Source of the DNA: Apis mellifera
Taxonomy: Eukaryota; Arthropoda; Insecta; Hymenoptera; Apidae
NCBI RefSeq assembly: GCF_003254395.2
Contig: NC_037642.1
Coordinates: forward strand, 5,203,903-5,267,902
DNA length: 64,000 nucleotides
Direction: 5' to 3'
In this document: positions 1-12,475 of the stretch, piece by piece
Numbering within the stretch: position 1 is the stretch's first letter
Layout: each line of letters starts with the position of its first letter
Translations under genes and position numbers: made by a program
Notes under the pieces: model-generated
What the model was told of the DNA's origin: nothing
The model's database searches: none
What the model saw: the letters and a program-made list of their open reading frames with translations, nothing else

Positions 1-2154
1 TGAATTGGAAATGTTAATGATAATAACATTATTAATGATCCTATTGATTAATCCTTTGATGTACCGATTCCGTATAAATGGACAAAACTAAATTGATTTC
101 ATTTGTGCAAATTCATGATAAGAACGTAGAATAATTAATTTTAATATTGACATCATAGGTAGATTCAATAAAATAAATTTATGCAATTACTTATTATAAT
201 ATTTATAGAATGTAAATTTATAATATAAATTTTTAAAAAGTCTATTTGAAAATAGATAGCTAAATTGAAATGATTAATTTTATGGATGAGAAATATAACT
301 TTAAAAAAAAAGTTAAAGAAAAATGTAAGAATCATATATGTAATTTCATACATGAATCCTTCATGTATGTAAAAAATTGGAATTGAGAATTTATTATGAT
401 ATTTCGATAATTGATTTATATATTATATATTTCATATTAAAGAATTGTTTATATATTAAGATTTATTATAATAGTATATAAACTATATACTGTAATGCTT
501 TATCATATCAAATTGTGACATTTTGTATTGAATGTGACAGATCGTCCATAACCTTTAAGATTAGCAGTCAATAATTGAGACTTGTTTGATATAAATTCTA
601 CTTTCCACATTTTCATATTTCGCATAAATTGTGTTCATTAAGATAGTTGGATATTGGTGCCGCGACCCTTTGAAACTCGAATCATCGAAGATTCAAAAAC
701 AATAAACGCGGGAGAATCGAAAACGTTTTATCTCTAAAAATGAAAACGAATAACGTAAATAAAACAAATAAAATACTCACGTGTTTCGCAAGAACGTCGT
801 GCAGGCATAATCCTATAATAAATATAAGAAGCACCGACGACCTGAAACAAAAACAATATTCACCTTTTACTTTACCATTTAAATTCATAGCTAAGAATGA
901 ATCGAAAATTTCTTCTTTATTAATCTTTTTTGAAAAGAAATTTTATGCTAGAAAATAATTAATAATACATTAGATATATCTTATTATTATAAATAAAAAG
1001 AAGTATGATAATTATTTTCCTTTTTCGAGGGGAAATTAAATTTCATGTAGATATAAAATAATTTTCATTTTAACGTATAATAAAGAGCTATTGATCCGGA
1101 ATAAAGTATAATCCTGAATTACAGATATATATAAAACTGATATGCCATACCGAATTGCATGTTTTTCAAGGTTAATATTAGCTTATGCTTATTTTATTAT
1201 TATATTTTATATTTATCAATTCATATCAGTTATTTTATAATACCAGATATTTTACATTTTTTATCATTTTCATATGAAAAAATAATAAATTAAATAGAAA
1301 TAAATACGTTTAACGCGTTCTTTTATGAATCTAACCTAACCTATATGTGTAGAAATAATTAATAATGCAACAACACAGCAAATATAAATTTCTAATCAAC
1401 ATTTTAAATTATACATTACAACATTCTTTTCTATTTACCTAGCACTTTATAACTTCCATTTTCATTACACAGAAAAAGAAGAAGGAAAAGACGATGGTTA
1501 ATAAATCAGCATTGAAACAATCACTTGTCCCGTGTCACGATCAATTCACATCTGTTCTTCCCTCAATCCGCTTATTCATCTATACGAATCAATCAACCGA
1601 CAAGTAATACCACCAATTAAATCAGCCAAGAAACCGCAAGTTAATTATAAACTGAACGGTCGTTTTCCACGATAAATCAAACGCAACGGAACCAAAGTAC
1701 GCGAACCGGCGCGAAGAAACTGGTCGCCGCCATTGACCCAGACTTTGATTCTTGCGTGAACGCCGGGACGAGTTTCACCGCGAACTTGTCCCGCAAGTTG
1801 TTACGTCACTCTTGGTTAGACAGTTACATGCGCCATTACGCGAACGCGTCTTAATCGTCATCGATATTGTTGATTACGATTTCGAGATAGAAGACATGAT
1901 TTAATTTGAAGATTTTTAAGTTGAATTTGTTACAAAGAAATTTTGATACAAAGCGTTAAATGTGACATAGGAAAAAAAGTTGACGATAAATTTTTGTTTG
2001 AGGTTATCCTTTTGTTTCTAATTCTATTGTTTGTATTGTATTAAATATGTTTTTTCTTTTCAGAAGAAAAGAATGTAATTTCAAAAAGAAAAATAAAACT
2101 TACTGAAATACAAAAAGTAGATATTCGTTTTATTGATTTTTTTTTAAAGCGGAA
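1..2154. other. AT-rich noncoding stretch
   Basis: No coding region is recognised; the longest open frames are about 70 codons and have no family resemblance. The stretch is AT-rich, with a short perfect hairpin near 347-369 and a patch of higher GC at about 1690-1860 that stands out from its surroundings. The patch has stops in all frames and no known motif. It could be a regulatory element, but nothing in the sequence proves this. Confidence 0.6.
347..369. repeat. Short perfect inverted repeat (10-bp arms, 3-nt loop)
   Basis: The arm CATACATGAA (347-356) is followed by TCC and then its exact reverse complement TTCATGTATG (360-369). It could form a small hairpin or be a dyad binding site. 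It is too short for a microRNA precursor and lacks the U-run of a simple terminator. Such dyads also arise by chance in AT-rich DNA. Confidence 0.6.
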
Positions 2155-2156
2155 GT

Positions 2157-2244
2157 CACTAATTTGACTAAGAAAAAGAAACACTCATTTGACTAAAAAA
2201 AGAAACACTCATTTGACTAAAAAAAAGAGACACTAATTTGACTA
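2157..2244. repeat. Short tandem repeat, ~25-bp unit, about 3.5 copies
   Basis: The motif CACTCATTTGACTA followed by an A-rich tract with a G recurs three to four times in direct succession, with small changes in the length of the A-run. It is a minisatellite without coding potential. The A-run length differences point to replication slippage. Confidence 0.85.
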
Positions 2245-2245
2245 C

Positions 2246-3080
2246 ATATTTGTAAAGTACTTTTTTATATAAACCATTTTTTCGAAATATATTTTTGTTT
2301 AATTAATTGTTATAGTAATGTACGATTACAAAATAAACTAAATTCAGTATCTAAGAGTTAAATATTCTAAAATTTATTATACAAATTTCTTTATTAAATA
2401 CAGAAGAAAGTGTGTTTTATATTCAATCAGTAAGTGATCAGTAAACAAGTTAAAGTTTTTTATAATTTCAATTCATTCGAGATTTAAGATACGAACTGAA
2501 TTTTAAATATCTTAATAATTGAATATCCAAAAAAGAGAGTAAAAAGAAAAGAGGTTAGAATAAAAATAATACAAAAAAAAATCGCATATTTTATTTTCCA
2601 ACCCACTAACACCAACAATCACGTACACCTAAAATTCCTACACCTAAAATTTAAGTAATTAAACAAATAAGATATCATTTTCGAGAACACCGACTGAAAT
2701 CTTTTCCACGTGCTACGAAACCGGAACGAGCCACTGGGTAATCGAGCCGATACTTCTCCCCCATCCGAGAATTTATAGAGAGAACAGGCGAACCATCACG
2801 CGCTCGTTGTTCCCGGCTGTCGTGGACGACGCGATAAATTATTTCACAGCAACCTCTCTCTCTCCCGCTATTTACATGCGAGCACGCGCCGAGGCTGCCG
2901 ATAAATCTACCAACTGTCTGAAATTGTATGAATTAGTCGCGATGCTCGCTACTTTCTCGCCTGATTTATCGGATGGTATCGTCCTGCGAATCGGATAGCG
3001 GATCTCGTGATACGTGAGCTCTTTGGTTACCGTGATTTCACCGTGTTACGGCATTAAAAAACGTCTCCCTTTTAAAAGAT
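2246..3080. other. Noncoding stretch with a GC-richer patch
   Basis: The first half is plain AT-rich spacer. A patch at about 2700-3055 is clearly richer in GC and CpG and contains one 63-codon open frame (2807-2998) that resembles nothing I know and lacks clear splice signals. This is most simply read as noncoding, possibly a conserved regulatory element, because it contrasts with the neutral-looking flanks. Confidence 0.5.
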
Positions 3081-4044
3081 TTGTTATAGGAAGCAATTGG
3101 AATCTATCTTGAGTGGATGGATTAATTCTGTTGTACATGATGGTTTGATGATATATAATATTGATATATTTTGAGAAAATTTTTAAAACAAATATAAAAA
3201 TAATAATTATTTCTGATCTGGTTGATGAGATTTATTAAAAAAATGAATCCATAGAATGCATAAAATATTCAATTCAATTAAAAATCCTAACAAATAATTA
3301 TGACTTTTCAATCAACCATCATTTAGTTACAACACAATTATTCAACAATTACTATGCTATCATATTAATATCATATTATTATTTGTTGTAGGAAACAATT
3401 GGAATCTATCTTGAGTGGATGGATTAATTCTGTTGTACATGATGGTTTGATAATATATAATATTGATATATTTTGAGAAAATTTTTGAAACAAATATAAA
3501 AATAATAATTATTTCTGATCTGGTTGATGAGGTTTATTAAAAAAATGAATCCATAGAATGCATAAAGTATTCAATTCAATTAAAAATCCTAACAAATGAT
3601 TTACTATGACTTTTCAATCAACCATCATTTAGTTACAACACAATTATTCAACAATTACTATGCTATCATATTATCATATTATTATTTGTTGTAGGAAACA
3701 ATTGAAATCTATCTTGAATGGATGGATTAATTCTGTTGTACATGATGGTTTGATGATATTGATATACTATTTTGAGAAAATTTTTAAAACAAATATAAAA
3801 ATGATAATCATTTCTGATCTATATCATTATATTTAAATAGTTCCTGAAGTGAGATCATCTAAAAAGATTTAAATAAAAACTGATGAAGTTTATTAAAAAA
3901 ATGAATCTATAGAATGCATAAAATATTCAATTCAATTAAAAAATCCTAATAAATAATTTACTATGACTTTTCAATCAACCATCATTTACCCAGTTACAGC
4001 ACAATTATTCAACAATTACTATGCTACCATATTATTATCTTACT
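3081..4044. repeat. Tandem array, 302-bp unit, 3 copies
   Basis: Three head-to-tail copies begin at 3081, 3383 and 3686, each opening with TTGTT(A/G)TAGGAA(G/A)CAATTG. Copies 1 and 2 are nearly identical over about 300 bp. Copy 3 is more diverged and is longer because about 55 bp of extra sequence (around 3823-3880) replaces the short GGTTGATGAG segment of the other two. Copy 3 also carries a small CCC insertion near 3989. No open frame is shared by the copies and no transposon ends are visible, so this looks like a local duplication rather than an inserted element. Confidence 0.93.
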
Positions 4045-4421
4045 TTATCGTTTTCCAAGAAAAATCAACTCATAGAAAATGAAACTATAAAATCTATAAT
4101 CTAAAAACCATCGATTCATCCCAATCTTGTTTGAGGAAGATTATTGAAGCGCATAATACACATTGACTCATGATTTTCGATACAAACGAATAACAAACAA
4201 AAAAAAAAAGGAGAAGAAAAACGACGATATCTTCAATCAGTGCAACGACTGTTGTGTCGAAACGTGAATGAACGTGTTTTTCTGCTGCATCGACGCGCGT
4301 CGTTGCGTAAGTTCTTTGAGTGGGCGTCATTCACTGGTTTGGAACGTTGCCCGGGAACTGGCGCGAGTCATTCGAATCGTTGAATCGAATCGTGGCGGAC
4401 AGAGAGAAAAGGGAAGAAAGG

Positions 4422-4424
<3 letters not shown>
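4045..4424. other. Noncoding stretch between tandem array and (AG)n
   Basis: Nothing is recognised here. The second half (about 4255-4410) is GC-richer. Open frames that read through the adjacent (AG)n give only Arg-Glu runs and are artefacts of the repeat. Confidence 0.6.

Positions 4425-4492
<68 letters not shown>
4425..4492 (+). repeat. Long (AG)n microsatellite
   Basis: An almost perfect run of about 34 AG units. It is the longest dinucleotide tract in the window and is likely to be length-polymorphic. Its purine-only strand could form triplex (H-)DNA. It translates as an Arg-Glu repeat in any frame that crosses it, which has no meaning as protein. Confidence 0.97.
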
Positions 4493-4494
<2 letters not shown>

Positions 4495-5796
4495 ATAGAG
4501 GACGTATTCTGCTATCGGTCGGAGGACATAATATTCTGGTGAAAAATGGCTGGCCGGTGCTATTGGCCGAGAACAATGCGAGATGTCGTGCCGTTTTAAT
4601 GGCCGGCGAACAACAATCTTGCCCCTGCCGGATATAAATTGCTAAAAAGCTCGTCGCCCGTAAATTCCGCCACGCAGCTTCCTTCGCGAATTATTTCCGG
4701 CATTCCCTCTCCCGGCTGGTTGAAGGGGGATTTATCGTGCGGTGAATTATGCCAGAAGGGTGGAAAAAAGAATGTTTGTTTCGTTTAACGGTATATTCTT
4801 TTCTTCTCTCTCGAATAATGAAATTTGAATTTTTTATGAAAGATATCTTATTAATTTGTAATGCTTTTTTTTTAGATATTTCCTGGGAATTGAAATATTT
4901 TCACCCTTTTGGCTACCTTTTGTGAAAATGGAACGAATCGAGGGGACGTATTTTTTAGTCAGCTAATACGATATGTTCAAATGATAATTACAAAATCTGT
5001 TTCTCGATAGAATTAAAGGATAACCTATCTGGTATTTACTTACAATTAGAGAGCAAGCTAATGCATTTACCTCGCTTACAGATGAAAGTTTTATCCTCTA
5101 AAATATTCTCCTATAAGTTTCAGGAATATCCATTCAATTTCCATCATAATTTTACGTCTACGTTAACACCAATAAATTTCGGCAAACCAGCGAATAAACC
5201 TCTCCTTCAACTCACAATTACTTTGCAACCGGTCGCAGATGCGAGCGAGGTGCACTTGCGCCGAGACGATTGCATAAAACATGACAGTAATCCACACGGG
5301 GATCTACGAGGGCGTTAATTGGAACGCAGTTTTCAAAGGTCTAATTGCGGCCGCGAAATCCTCGTGATGTTTCTGTTCGGGCGTGAAACACCATGGCGCG
5401 TAACCGGTTTCACTTGAAACACAAGGACTGGTTTATATCGTATCCTCGGCCTTGACGTCTGGATGCCTCGTGGGTGCGGTAATTGGTCCCAGGTGAATAA
5501 TTTTAATTGGGTGGCGAACCTGGAATTGATGTTAAGTGGAATTAAATGGCTCCACTGGGAGGCATAGCAATTCTAACGCCGACCGATTATGAAATTGCGA
5601 ATCGCGATGCAATTTCGTACTTCGCGATTGCTAACATGTAAATTCAATTATTTTTTCACTGCTTGAGTATAAAAAATATTCGTCTATCATTATATATTTA
5701 TTTATGTGTTGATTGAATTTTAAAAAAATTGAGAAAATTTTGTTTTAATTATATTAAATTTTCCGTGATATTTCGCCTTTCCAACAAAATTTCATT

Positions 5797-5842
5797 ATTT
5801 AAGAATCATTTAAGAATTATTTAAGAAAATTTAAGAATCATT
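5797..5842. repeat. Degenerate 11-bp tandem repeat, 4 copies
   Basis: ATTTAAGAATC and close variants are repeated four times in a row. It is a small slippage repeat with no coding potential. Confidence 0.75.
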
Positions 5843-8405
5843 AGAAACTAATAATAATTAATAAGTAAAAAGGTAAATTTAAAAAAATTTGTTTATAATC
5901 TTCAAAATAATAACAAGATATAATTATTAAATATTGCAAAATTCGATTTTAGAATATTCCATTATGTCTAATTTTCAAGAATCGATGAATTCACGTTCAA
6001 TGATCCTTCAGTTTACATAACATTTTTTATGATTCCAAGAAAGAGCTAAGGGTTATAAAACAGGCAGCAGTTAGTAACTGCGAAATTTATAGTTCGAATC
6101 GAACGAGATTCGAAACGACATGAATATGTAAAAGCAATGCGATCAACCGAACTTTTGCATCTAGAATGTTTCTAACAAGACTACTACAGATACGATTCGT
6201 TACAGACAAAACAAGTTCTTCAACTTATATCATTTCTCCTTTGTTGTTAAGATCAGAACAATTACAATAGTTCTACAAATTTATGCAAATATTATCTTCT
6301 AAATTGTAATAAGATTTTATATCCAATTTTCGAAGATTCATTCGATGGATATTCCATTAAATTAATGATCATTTGCTATAGGAAATAACTCTAATTCTTT
6401 TAGAGACTCGTGTAATTTGAAATTTAAAAGTAAAATTATTTACTTTCGTAAAAAATTGAGTTACTTTAAAATTAAGTAATTGACATGAAAAATTTTGAAA
6501 TTAAATGTATTTTATCCATGAAAGAATTTTAAATCGAAAATATTTCACCATTCTAATTTCAAAAAAAAAGAGATTCATTTTCCTGTCTTTAATTTGTTCT
6601 AGAACTATATAATTCATGTAATAAATCGAAAACGAAAATCTAATCTATCTATCCTACCATTTCTATCTATTTTTCACGCCTATAACCTGTACAAATACGC
6701 GCCATATTCGATTCTGACCATATATAGAATTAATAATCAACAAATCAGTTAAAAAGCGATGCAACGAAGCTACTTACGTATGGTTCTATGACTACGATCA
6801 GATATTGCGTCGTACTTTTGTACACGCATATCGTTGCGTTTTTACAACTTTCAGTATTCTGCATATCGATGCTACTAATGAGCCTGTTGTCCACAACCTG
6901 GATCCACCAAGATTTCATCGCGGTTGCCTCTTGAATTCTCTTCTCTCGTCGTTTATCGTGATTCTATTCTGTCTAGCGTGCGAGCAATTTGTGGTTTAGG
7001 TATCCAACTTTCGCGTAGAAACGTGCCACTGTTCGTGCAGATGTTGACGAGACTCGGAATTAGATAACGAGGAAACATGGTTTCAGTTCGTTAAACTGCT
7101 AATTTCACAGTACGAATCGTTCTGTGATTTGAAAACTCGAACTTTAGAAAAATTTCTATCGAAATTGTTAATTCTTATCAGATTTAGAAAAGACGCCATT
7201 TTATTAACGTTAAAACGAACGTGGCTAACTTCAGGTTGAATCGATAATCGAAAATGAAAAGAATTGATCGATTTATTTCGAGTTTCGAGATATTGCGATC
7301 TTGTCCGATCCTATCCGAATTTTTCCGAATCAGTTCGTAATCCGTTTTCTTGAGAGTGTTATTTCAACGTATTTCTTTTGGGATTTAATGTAATTATACA
7401 AGAATAAAAGATATTTTAATAAGTGAAAGTGAAATTGTGAGTGATATAATGTATATCAACATATAAGATGAACAAGTATTTGGTAAATCATTTGATAAAA
7501 CGGTAAACGAAGTGGTAATCGAGGTACGTGTTGAACCAAGAAACTGGGAATCCATTTTAAAAGTATAATTCTACACGGAGCATCGGATTAAACGATCAGC
7601 AACTCTGCTAATTCGTTAATCATAAATATTCAAGAGTCAATTAACACGGATACGAGGGTCGTGCACTCTCGCCGGATCAATTAATTATCGATTTCCATTA
7701 CGCTTGCGTAATGACCTATTAACAACGCACGCTCGAGATCCTCTGGGCCGAAACTTCGATTTTAATGTCATGATTCGTGAACCTACGACTTATCCCGAAA
7801 TTATGCTTTATCGATTTTGTGTTCAATATCAGAGATTAATATCAGAATTCTGAAAATTGATTTATGGATCAATTATACCGTACCTTTTGGAGAAAAAGAG
7901 AATTACAACGATACCCGTTCAATTATATTAACAACAATTCACTCACATTGCAAACATAACCTAAATATGTCATCATTATCTTTCACCGAACTAGTACATC
8001 TAACAAACAAACAACTTTGCAACTTTCGACATATGAATGTAAGTATCTTTTTTATTCAAATTATATCATTATATATAATTATATTTAATGAATTTCATAA
8101 AATTATTTTATGATCCGTACGTGGTCCGTGCATCGTATATTCCAAGTTTGATCGATCAATAAGAAAAACGTAAATATTAACTACTCATGAGTTCGAATTG
8201 ACAGCGATCAAGCAGGATCTCGAATGCATCCTGGTTGATGCACCACCTTTCTAATGTAACCGTGTCTCGTACAATGAATAGGTGCGTCCTGTCGACGGCT
8301 TCGGTCAATTACGATCGTCTGAAAAACAAATGGGCCGCTTTTGATAATTAACGACACGGTGATCGGTTTCTCGAAGCGTCGACCCGATCGTTTCATGCAG
8401 ACAAT

Positions 8406-8476
8406 TCGGGATGAAATATTTCACGGCGATTATCGAGTCGAAACGTTTCGTAACGGAATGAAATATTTCACGATAA
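8406..8476. repeat. Direct repeat pair, 48 bp apart
   Basis: The string ATGAAATATTTCACG occurs near 8411 and again near 8459, each time preceded by GG(G)A and followed by a CGAT/ATAA tract. The core GAAATATTTC is itself palindromic. It may be a paired binding site or a small duplication; no family is recognised. Confidence 0.6.
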
Positions 8477-10489
8477 TCTACGGCCATATACAATTTTCTC
8501 TATTAAATTTTTAGTTTTTATAGAAAGTTAAAATAATAACGTGTGCGACGAATTATATTAATGCATTAATAAGAATGAATGAATATATTTTTCACATATT
8601 GTATTGATTTTAATTTCAGAATATTGCGCCTCATTTTTGGCAAAGATGGATTATTAAATGATGCTTTATATTGCTGTTCATCAATCGATTTTAAGAAGGC
8701 TATCAATATCGATGATTATTGATAATTCTTTTTAATGATTTGATTACAGAACGTGAGTTATTTTTGTCATTATAATATATGAAGATTTTTAAAGCAAGTC
8801 GACACTTGTTACGCATCCTCCTATCATATCGCCATTGAATATCAACGTGGACGGGAAATGTTGCATCGTATTATGTCGTTGTCTATCAAATTATGATTCA
8901 GATACATAACAGAATTGATTTATCGGTGTTTCGTCGTCATATCAGAGAAATGACACGTTATACAACTAATAACAACAAAACGTATCCAGCTGACGATTTT
9001 TATAAAATATATATGAAAACGTAATTTAAAAAATAAACAAATAATTGACCTGTTTCTTTAATAAATCAATGCAATGTATCAATGCAATTACTGAGAAACG
9101 TTACACGAGGATACAAGGTAACAGATAAAGTTATTTCATCAGAATTGTTTCCAAAATTGTAATTTCTTCTTCATATAAACATAAAATGAATTATTCCAGG
9201 GATTATTTGATGAATTTTTATATATAATATAATAACGATTAAGAATCGTGTTTTCATTGAGTGGATTCTCGATTTTCGCAATTCGGAATGGAACGAGATT
9301 CGAAGGTATATGATTTTCGAGGTTCGTTGAACACGTGCACGCACGTAATTCGAGCGTCTGACTGAGACGTGTAATTTTCACGATTGCAACGAGGAAACTG
9401 ATCCCTTTTTACTGCACACACTTGCTCCTCCCTGTGCTTGATCAAGTGTAATTACTGTGAATAATGCAGCAGGGTGTTAACAGTACGAAACCAGAGTTAT
9501 GAATCTTGTTCGATGTTGTGTAATTTGCCGGCAATTTGCTGAGAATCCTCATATACACAACCAATACGTACGTAACGATATAAAATTAATATATATATGT
9601 TGTTTATTACAAATCTTTTTTTCTACTATTAGATATAACTATTAAGTATACACTAATTTGTTTTTTAAAAAAATTTCAAAGTTTATTTATGCTTATATCG
9701 CAGCAATATATTTGCATAAATCACGCGATAAACTTCGATTGTCGTTATATTTTTATTTCCTCGGCTCGATGAATTTATTTCTTCTTCCATTGATATATCA
9801 GGTGTACGATAAATCAAATGAGTAAATATGAGAGGCAAGCTCGAAAAAATATAACAAATACAATAATGTTTTCTCAACAAAGATTAAAAATTGCTCTATC
9901 ATCGTTATGTCCGTAGCAAAGTTTTTCTTTACCTCGAATATAAACAGAACACAGAGCCTGTGTGTATTTTGTCAGCCATCGTCTTGAACGTAACTAATTT
10001 TCTTTATCACTCTATTAACAACAAATAAATTACACGAAGATGGAAGTTGTTTAAAACTTGTTTCGATCCAAAATAATTTAAAAAGATTAAAGATCTGTAA
10101 ATATCGAAATAATCGTTTCTCAAAAATAAAATATACAAAAATCATCGTATCCTCCCTTAAATTAAAAACGCGAATAATACGAAAATATATATTTGATCAT
10201 TCCTCCTCGTGACGCAATCCTTTTCACACGTTACATTTTTCATTTTACACTCCTCCCCTTCGAACGATATTTCACGGAGTATTTAACGGATTAATCGCGA
10301 TCGAAACGAAACCACCACGAACCCTAGCAATTACTATCGATTATTTTCCTCGTAATTTATGATTTCCACTCCCTCTAGCCGATCTTTCGAGACAAATTGC
10401 CCTTAAACATTTTTATGAATACGGTATTCGGCCGGCTGGGCTCGTCGTTTAATCCGTCACGGTTAATTTAAGCGGTGTGCTAGCCGTTC

Positions 10490-10558
10490 TTTTTTTTTTT
10501 TTTAAACACCTTATAACGCTGCGTCGTCTACCATTTCCACTTTCTTTTTTTTTTTTTT
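10490..10558. repeat. Two 14-nt T-runs
   Basis: Runs of 14 T at 10490-10503 and 10545-10558 flank a short moderately GC-rich segment. There is no flanking target duplication or other sign of a retroposon tail. Confidence 0.85.
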
Positions 10559-10631
10559 CCTCTTCCCCTTTCATTTTTAAACGCACAAAATTCACCCCGA
10601 GAAAATGGATCGAGACACGGTGTTAACTTCG

Positions 10632-10668
10632 AACTCTTTAACCGGATAGAAACTCTTTAACCGGATAG
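10632..10668. repeat. 19-bp direct tandem duplication
   Basis: AACTCTTTAACCGGATAG is repeated twice exactly, with one A between the copies. This is a recent-looking duplication in noncoding DNA. Confidence 0.9.
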
Positions 10669-11517
10669 ACGGGGTCCCCAGGAACCTGGCAAGTTTAATA
10701 TTTTATCGAGCACTTTCCGCTTCGCCATCTACTTGGATATTAAAAGCGCATTTTTCCCCGTAAACGTTGATGAAACGCGATAAGCATTACTTGATCTTCC
10801 ATATCGTGGTTGTAATACAATAGGAAGGAAAAAATAACGTAATATCGAACCCACTTAGTTTCGTATGCTTTGTTCTCATCGCTCAACACTGGTAGAAATT
10901 TTTTATTCTAATAAAAATCGATGAAAAGAATATTGATTCGATCTCATCATAATTCTAATTCATCCTAAATATTTTTTTCTTTCCGGAAGAGATTACATTC
11001 GATTAATCTTTCATTATAGAATAATTAGCAAACAATATTCCAAATCTGAAATTTTCGGATCATCTAAAGATAAAAATTTTTCGACGATAAAACTTCGACT
11101 CGAAGGTATACATCGTAAACGTGTTATCAAATAGATTTCACGGAACATTCGATCCTTCGAATAAATTCGAAAATTTGATCCACGATTTCTCGCTTCTTAT
11201 CTTTCGTCCCACGCATAATCGCTTCATTATACGGCCCAACTTCGGTATCCACTCGCTCGATTCTACGATGGGGGGCCCGCCACCCATCATCCGTGCCCTA
11301 TTCCTGGACGGAAAAAGGACGGAAACCTGGACATTAGCCGGTTATCCGGGCGAACGATCTAGCCGCTGGCCGATCCTTGGCAACGTGCCAACGTGATGGC
11401 CGAAATTACGATGCCTCGTAAAATCGCGGTTGGGATCCCCTTGCGTGCACGCGAATTTCGAATATCTTGTTCGCGTTGTTTCCTATACGACCGCCAATAA
11501 CTCGTAGTTTTGGCACC
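10669..11517. other. Noncoding stretch with GC-rich patch at 11215-11460
   Basis: The patch at about 11215-11460 is GC-rich (runs such as GGGGGGCCCGCC near 11271) and contrasts sharply with AT-rich flanks. A 91-codon open frame (11121-11396) crosses it but shows no known domain. It directly precedes the tandem array at 11518. It is possibly a regulatory element or noncoding exon; the sequence alone does not decide. Confidence 0.45.
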
Positions 11518-12324
11518 CTTTCGAACCTCACCTTGCCCGAATTTGAATTACCATTTTACCGATTTTCGAATAATATCTTCACCATATTCCAAGAAAATGG
11601 AAAATTTCTCTCCTATCCTTTCGAAGTACTTGCACTATAATAAATTTCGAAAAAGAAGAATTTCTTTCTAAAAATCATCGTATCCAGCCAAAACTTCTCC
11701 AACTTCACAAATAGGCCAGGGATCTTTCGAACCTCACCTTGCCCGAATTTGAATTACCATTTTACTGATTTTCGAATAATATCTTCACCATATTCCAAGA
11801 AAATGGAAAATTTCTCTATCCTTTCGAAATATTTGCACTATAATAAATTTCGAAAAAGAAGAATTTCTTTCTAAAAATCATCGTATCCAGCCAAAGCTTC
11901 TCCAACTTCACAAATAGGCCAGGGATCTTTCGAACCTCACCTTGCCCGAATTTGAATTACCATTTTACCGATTTTCGAATATCTTCACCATATTCCAAGA
12001 AAATGGAAAATTTCTCTCCTTTCGAAATACTTGCACTATAACAAATTTCGAAAAAGAAGAATTTCTTTCTAAAAATCATCGTATCCAGCCAAAGCTTCTT
12101 CAACTTCACAAATAGGCCAGGGATCTTTCGAACCTCACCTTGCCCGAATTTGAATTACCATTTTACCGATTTTCGAATAATAACTTCACCATATTCCAAG
12201 AAAATGGAAAATTTCTCTCCTATCCTTTCGAAATACTTGCACTATAATAAATTTCGAAAAAGAAGAATTTCTTTCTAAAAATCATCGTATTCCTTCTCCA
12301 ACTTCACAAATAGGCCAGGGATCT
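11518..12324. repeat. Tandem array, ~203-bp unit, 4 copies
   Basis: Four head-to-tail copies share the opening TCGAACCTCACCTTGCCC at 11521, 11727, 11930 and 12128, giving periods of 206, 203 and 198. Copies are very similar. They differ by small deletions: a CCTATC loss in copy 3, a three-base loss in its ATAATATC tract, and a deletion near 12288-12296 in copy 4. Each unit ends with ATAGGCCAGGGATC. There is no shared open frame and no transposon termini. High identity suggests recent expansion or homogenisation. Confidence 0.94.
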
Positions 12325-12455
12325 ATAAAATGTACCTCCACATATACATAGAATGCATAATCCCCGGGAACAATCAATCGATTATTCAAAAACACACGCG
12401 AACTCGAAACAATGGCGGAGAAAATGGACGAGGCCTTTGTCAAATATCACGATCC

Positions 12456-12475
12456 ATATATATATATATATATAT
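12456..12475. repeat. (TA)n microsatellite
   Basis: About ten TA units, directly downstream of a moderately GC-rich segment. No function is inferred. Confidence 0.9.

Larger units (their letters stand above)
4493..10489. other. Noncoding stretch, about 6 kb
   Basis: No gene is recognised. GC-richer patches occur at about 4500-4760, 5200-5640 and 7600-7760, separated by AT-rich spacer. They contain TAATTA/CAATTA-type cores but no long open frame. The longest frame here, about 98 codons at 7817-8113, is AT-rich and resembles nothing known. Two short internal duplications at 5797-5842 and around 8409-8475 are listed or noted separately. Confidence 0.55.

Noticed and set aside
4268..4637. Arg-Glu-rich open frames of 76 and 105 codons
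   Set aside because: They are translations of the (AG)n microsatellite in two frames; no family match outside the repeat.
6093..6110. GTTCGAATC string resembling a tRNA B box
   Set aside because: The flanking bases do not form a T-stem and no matching acceptor stem or A box is present. Similar strings at 13043, 27088 and 61299 fail the same test.
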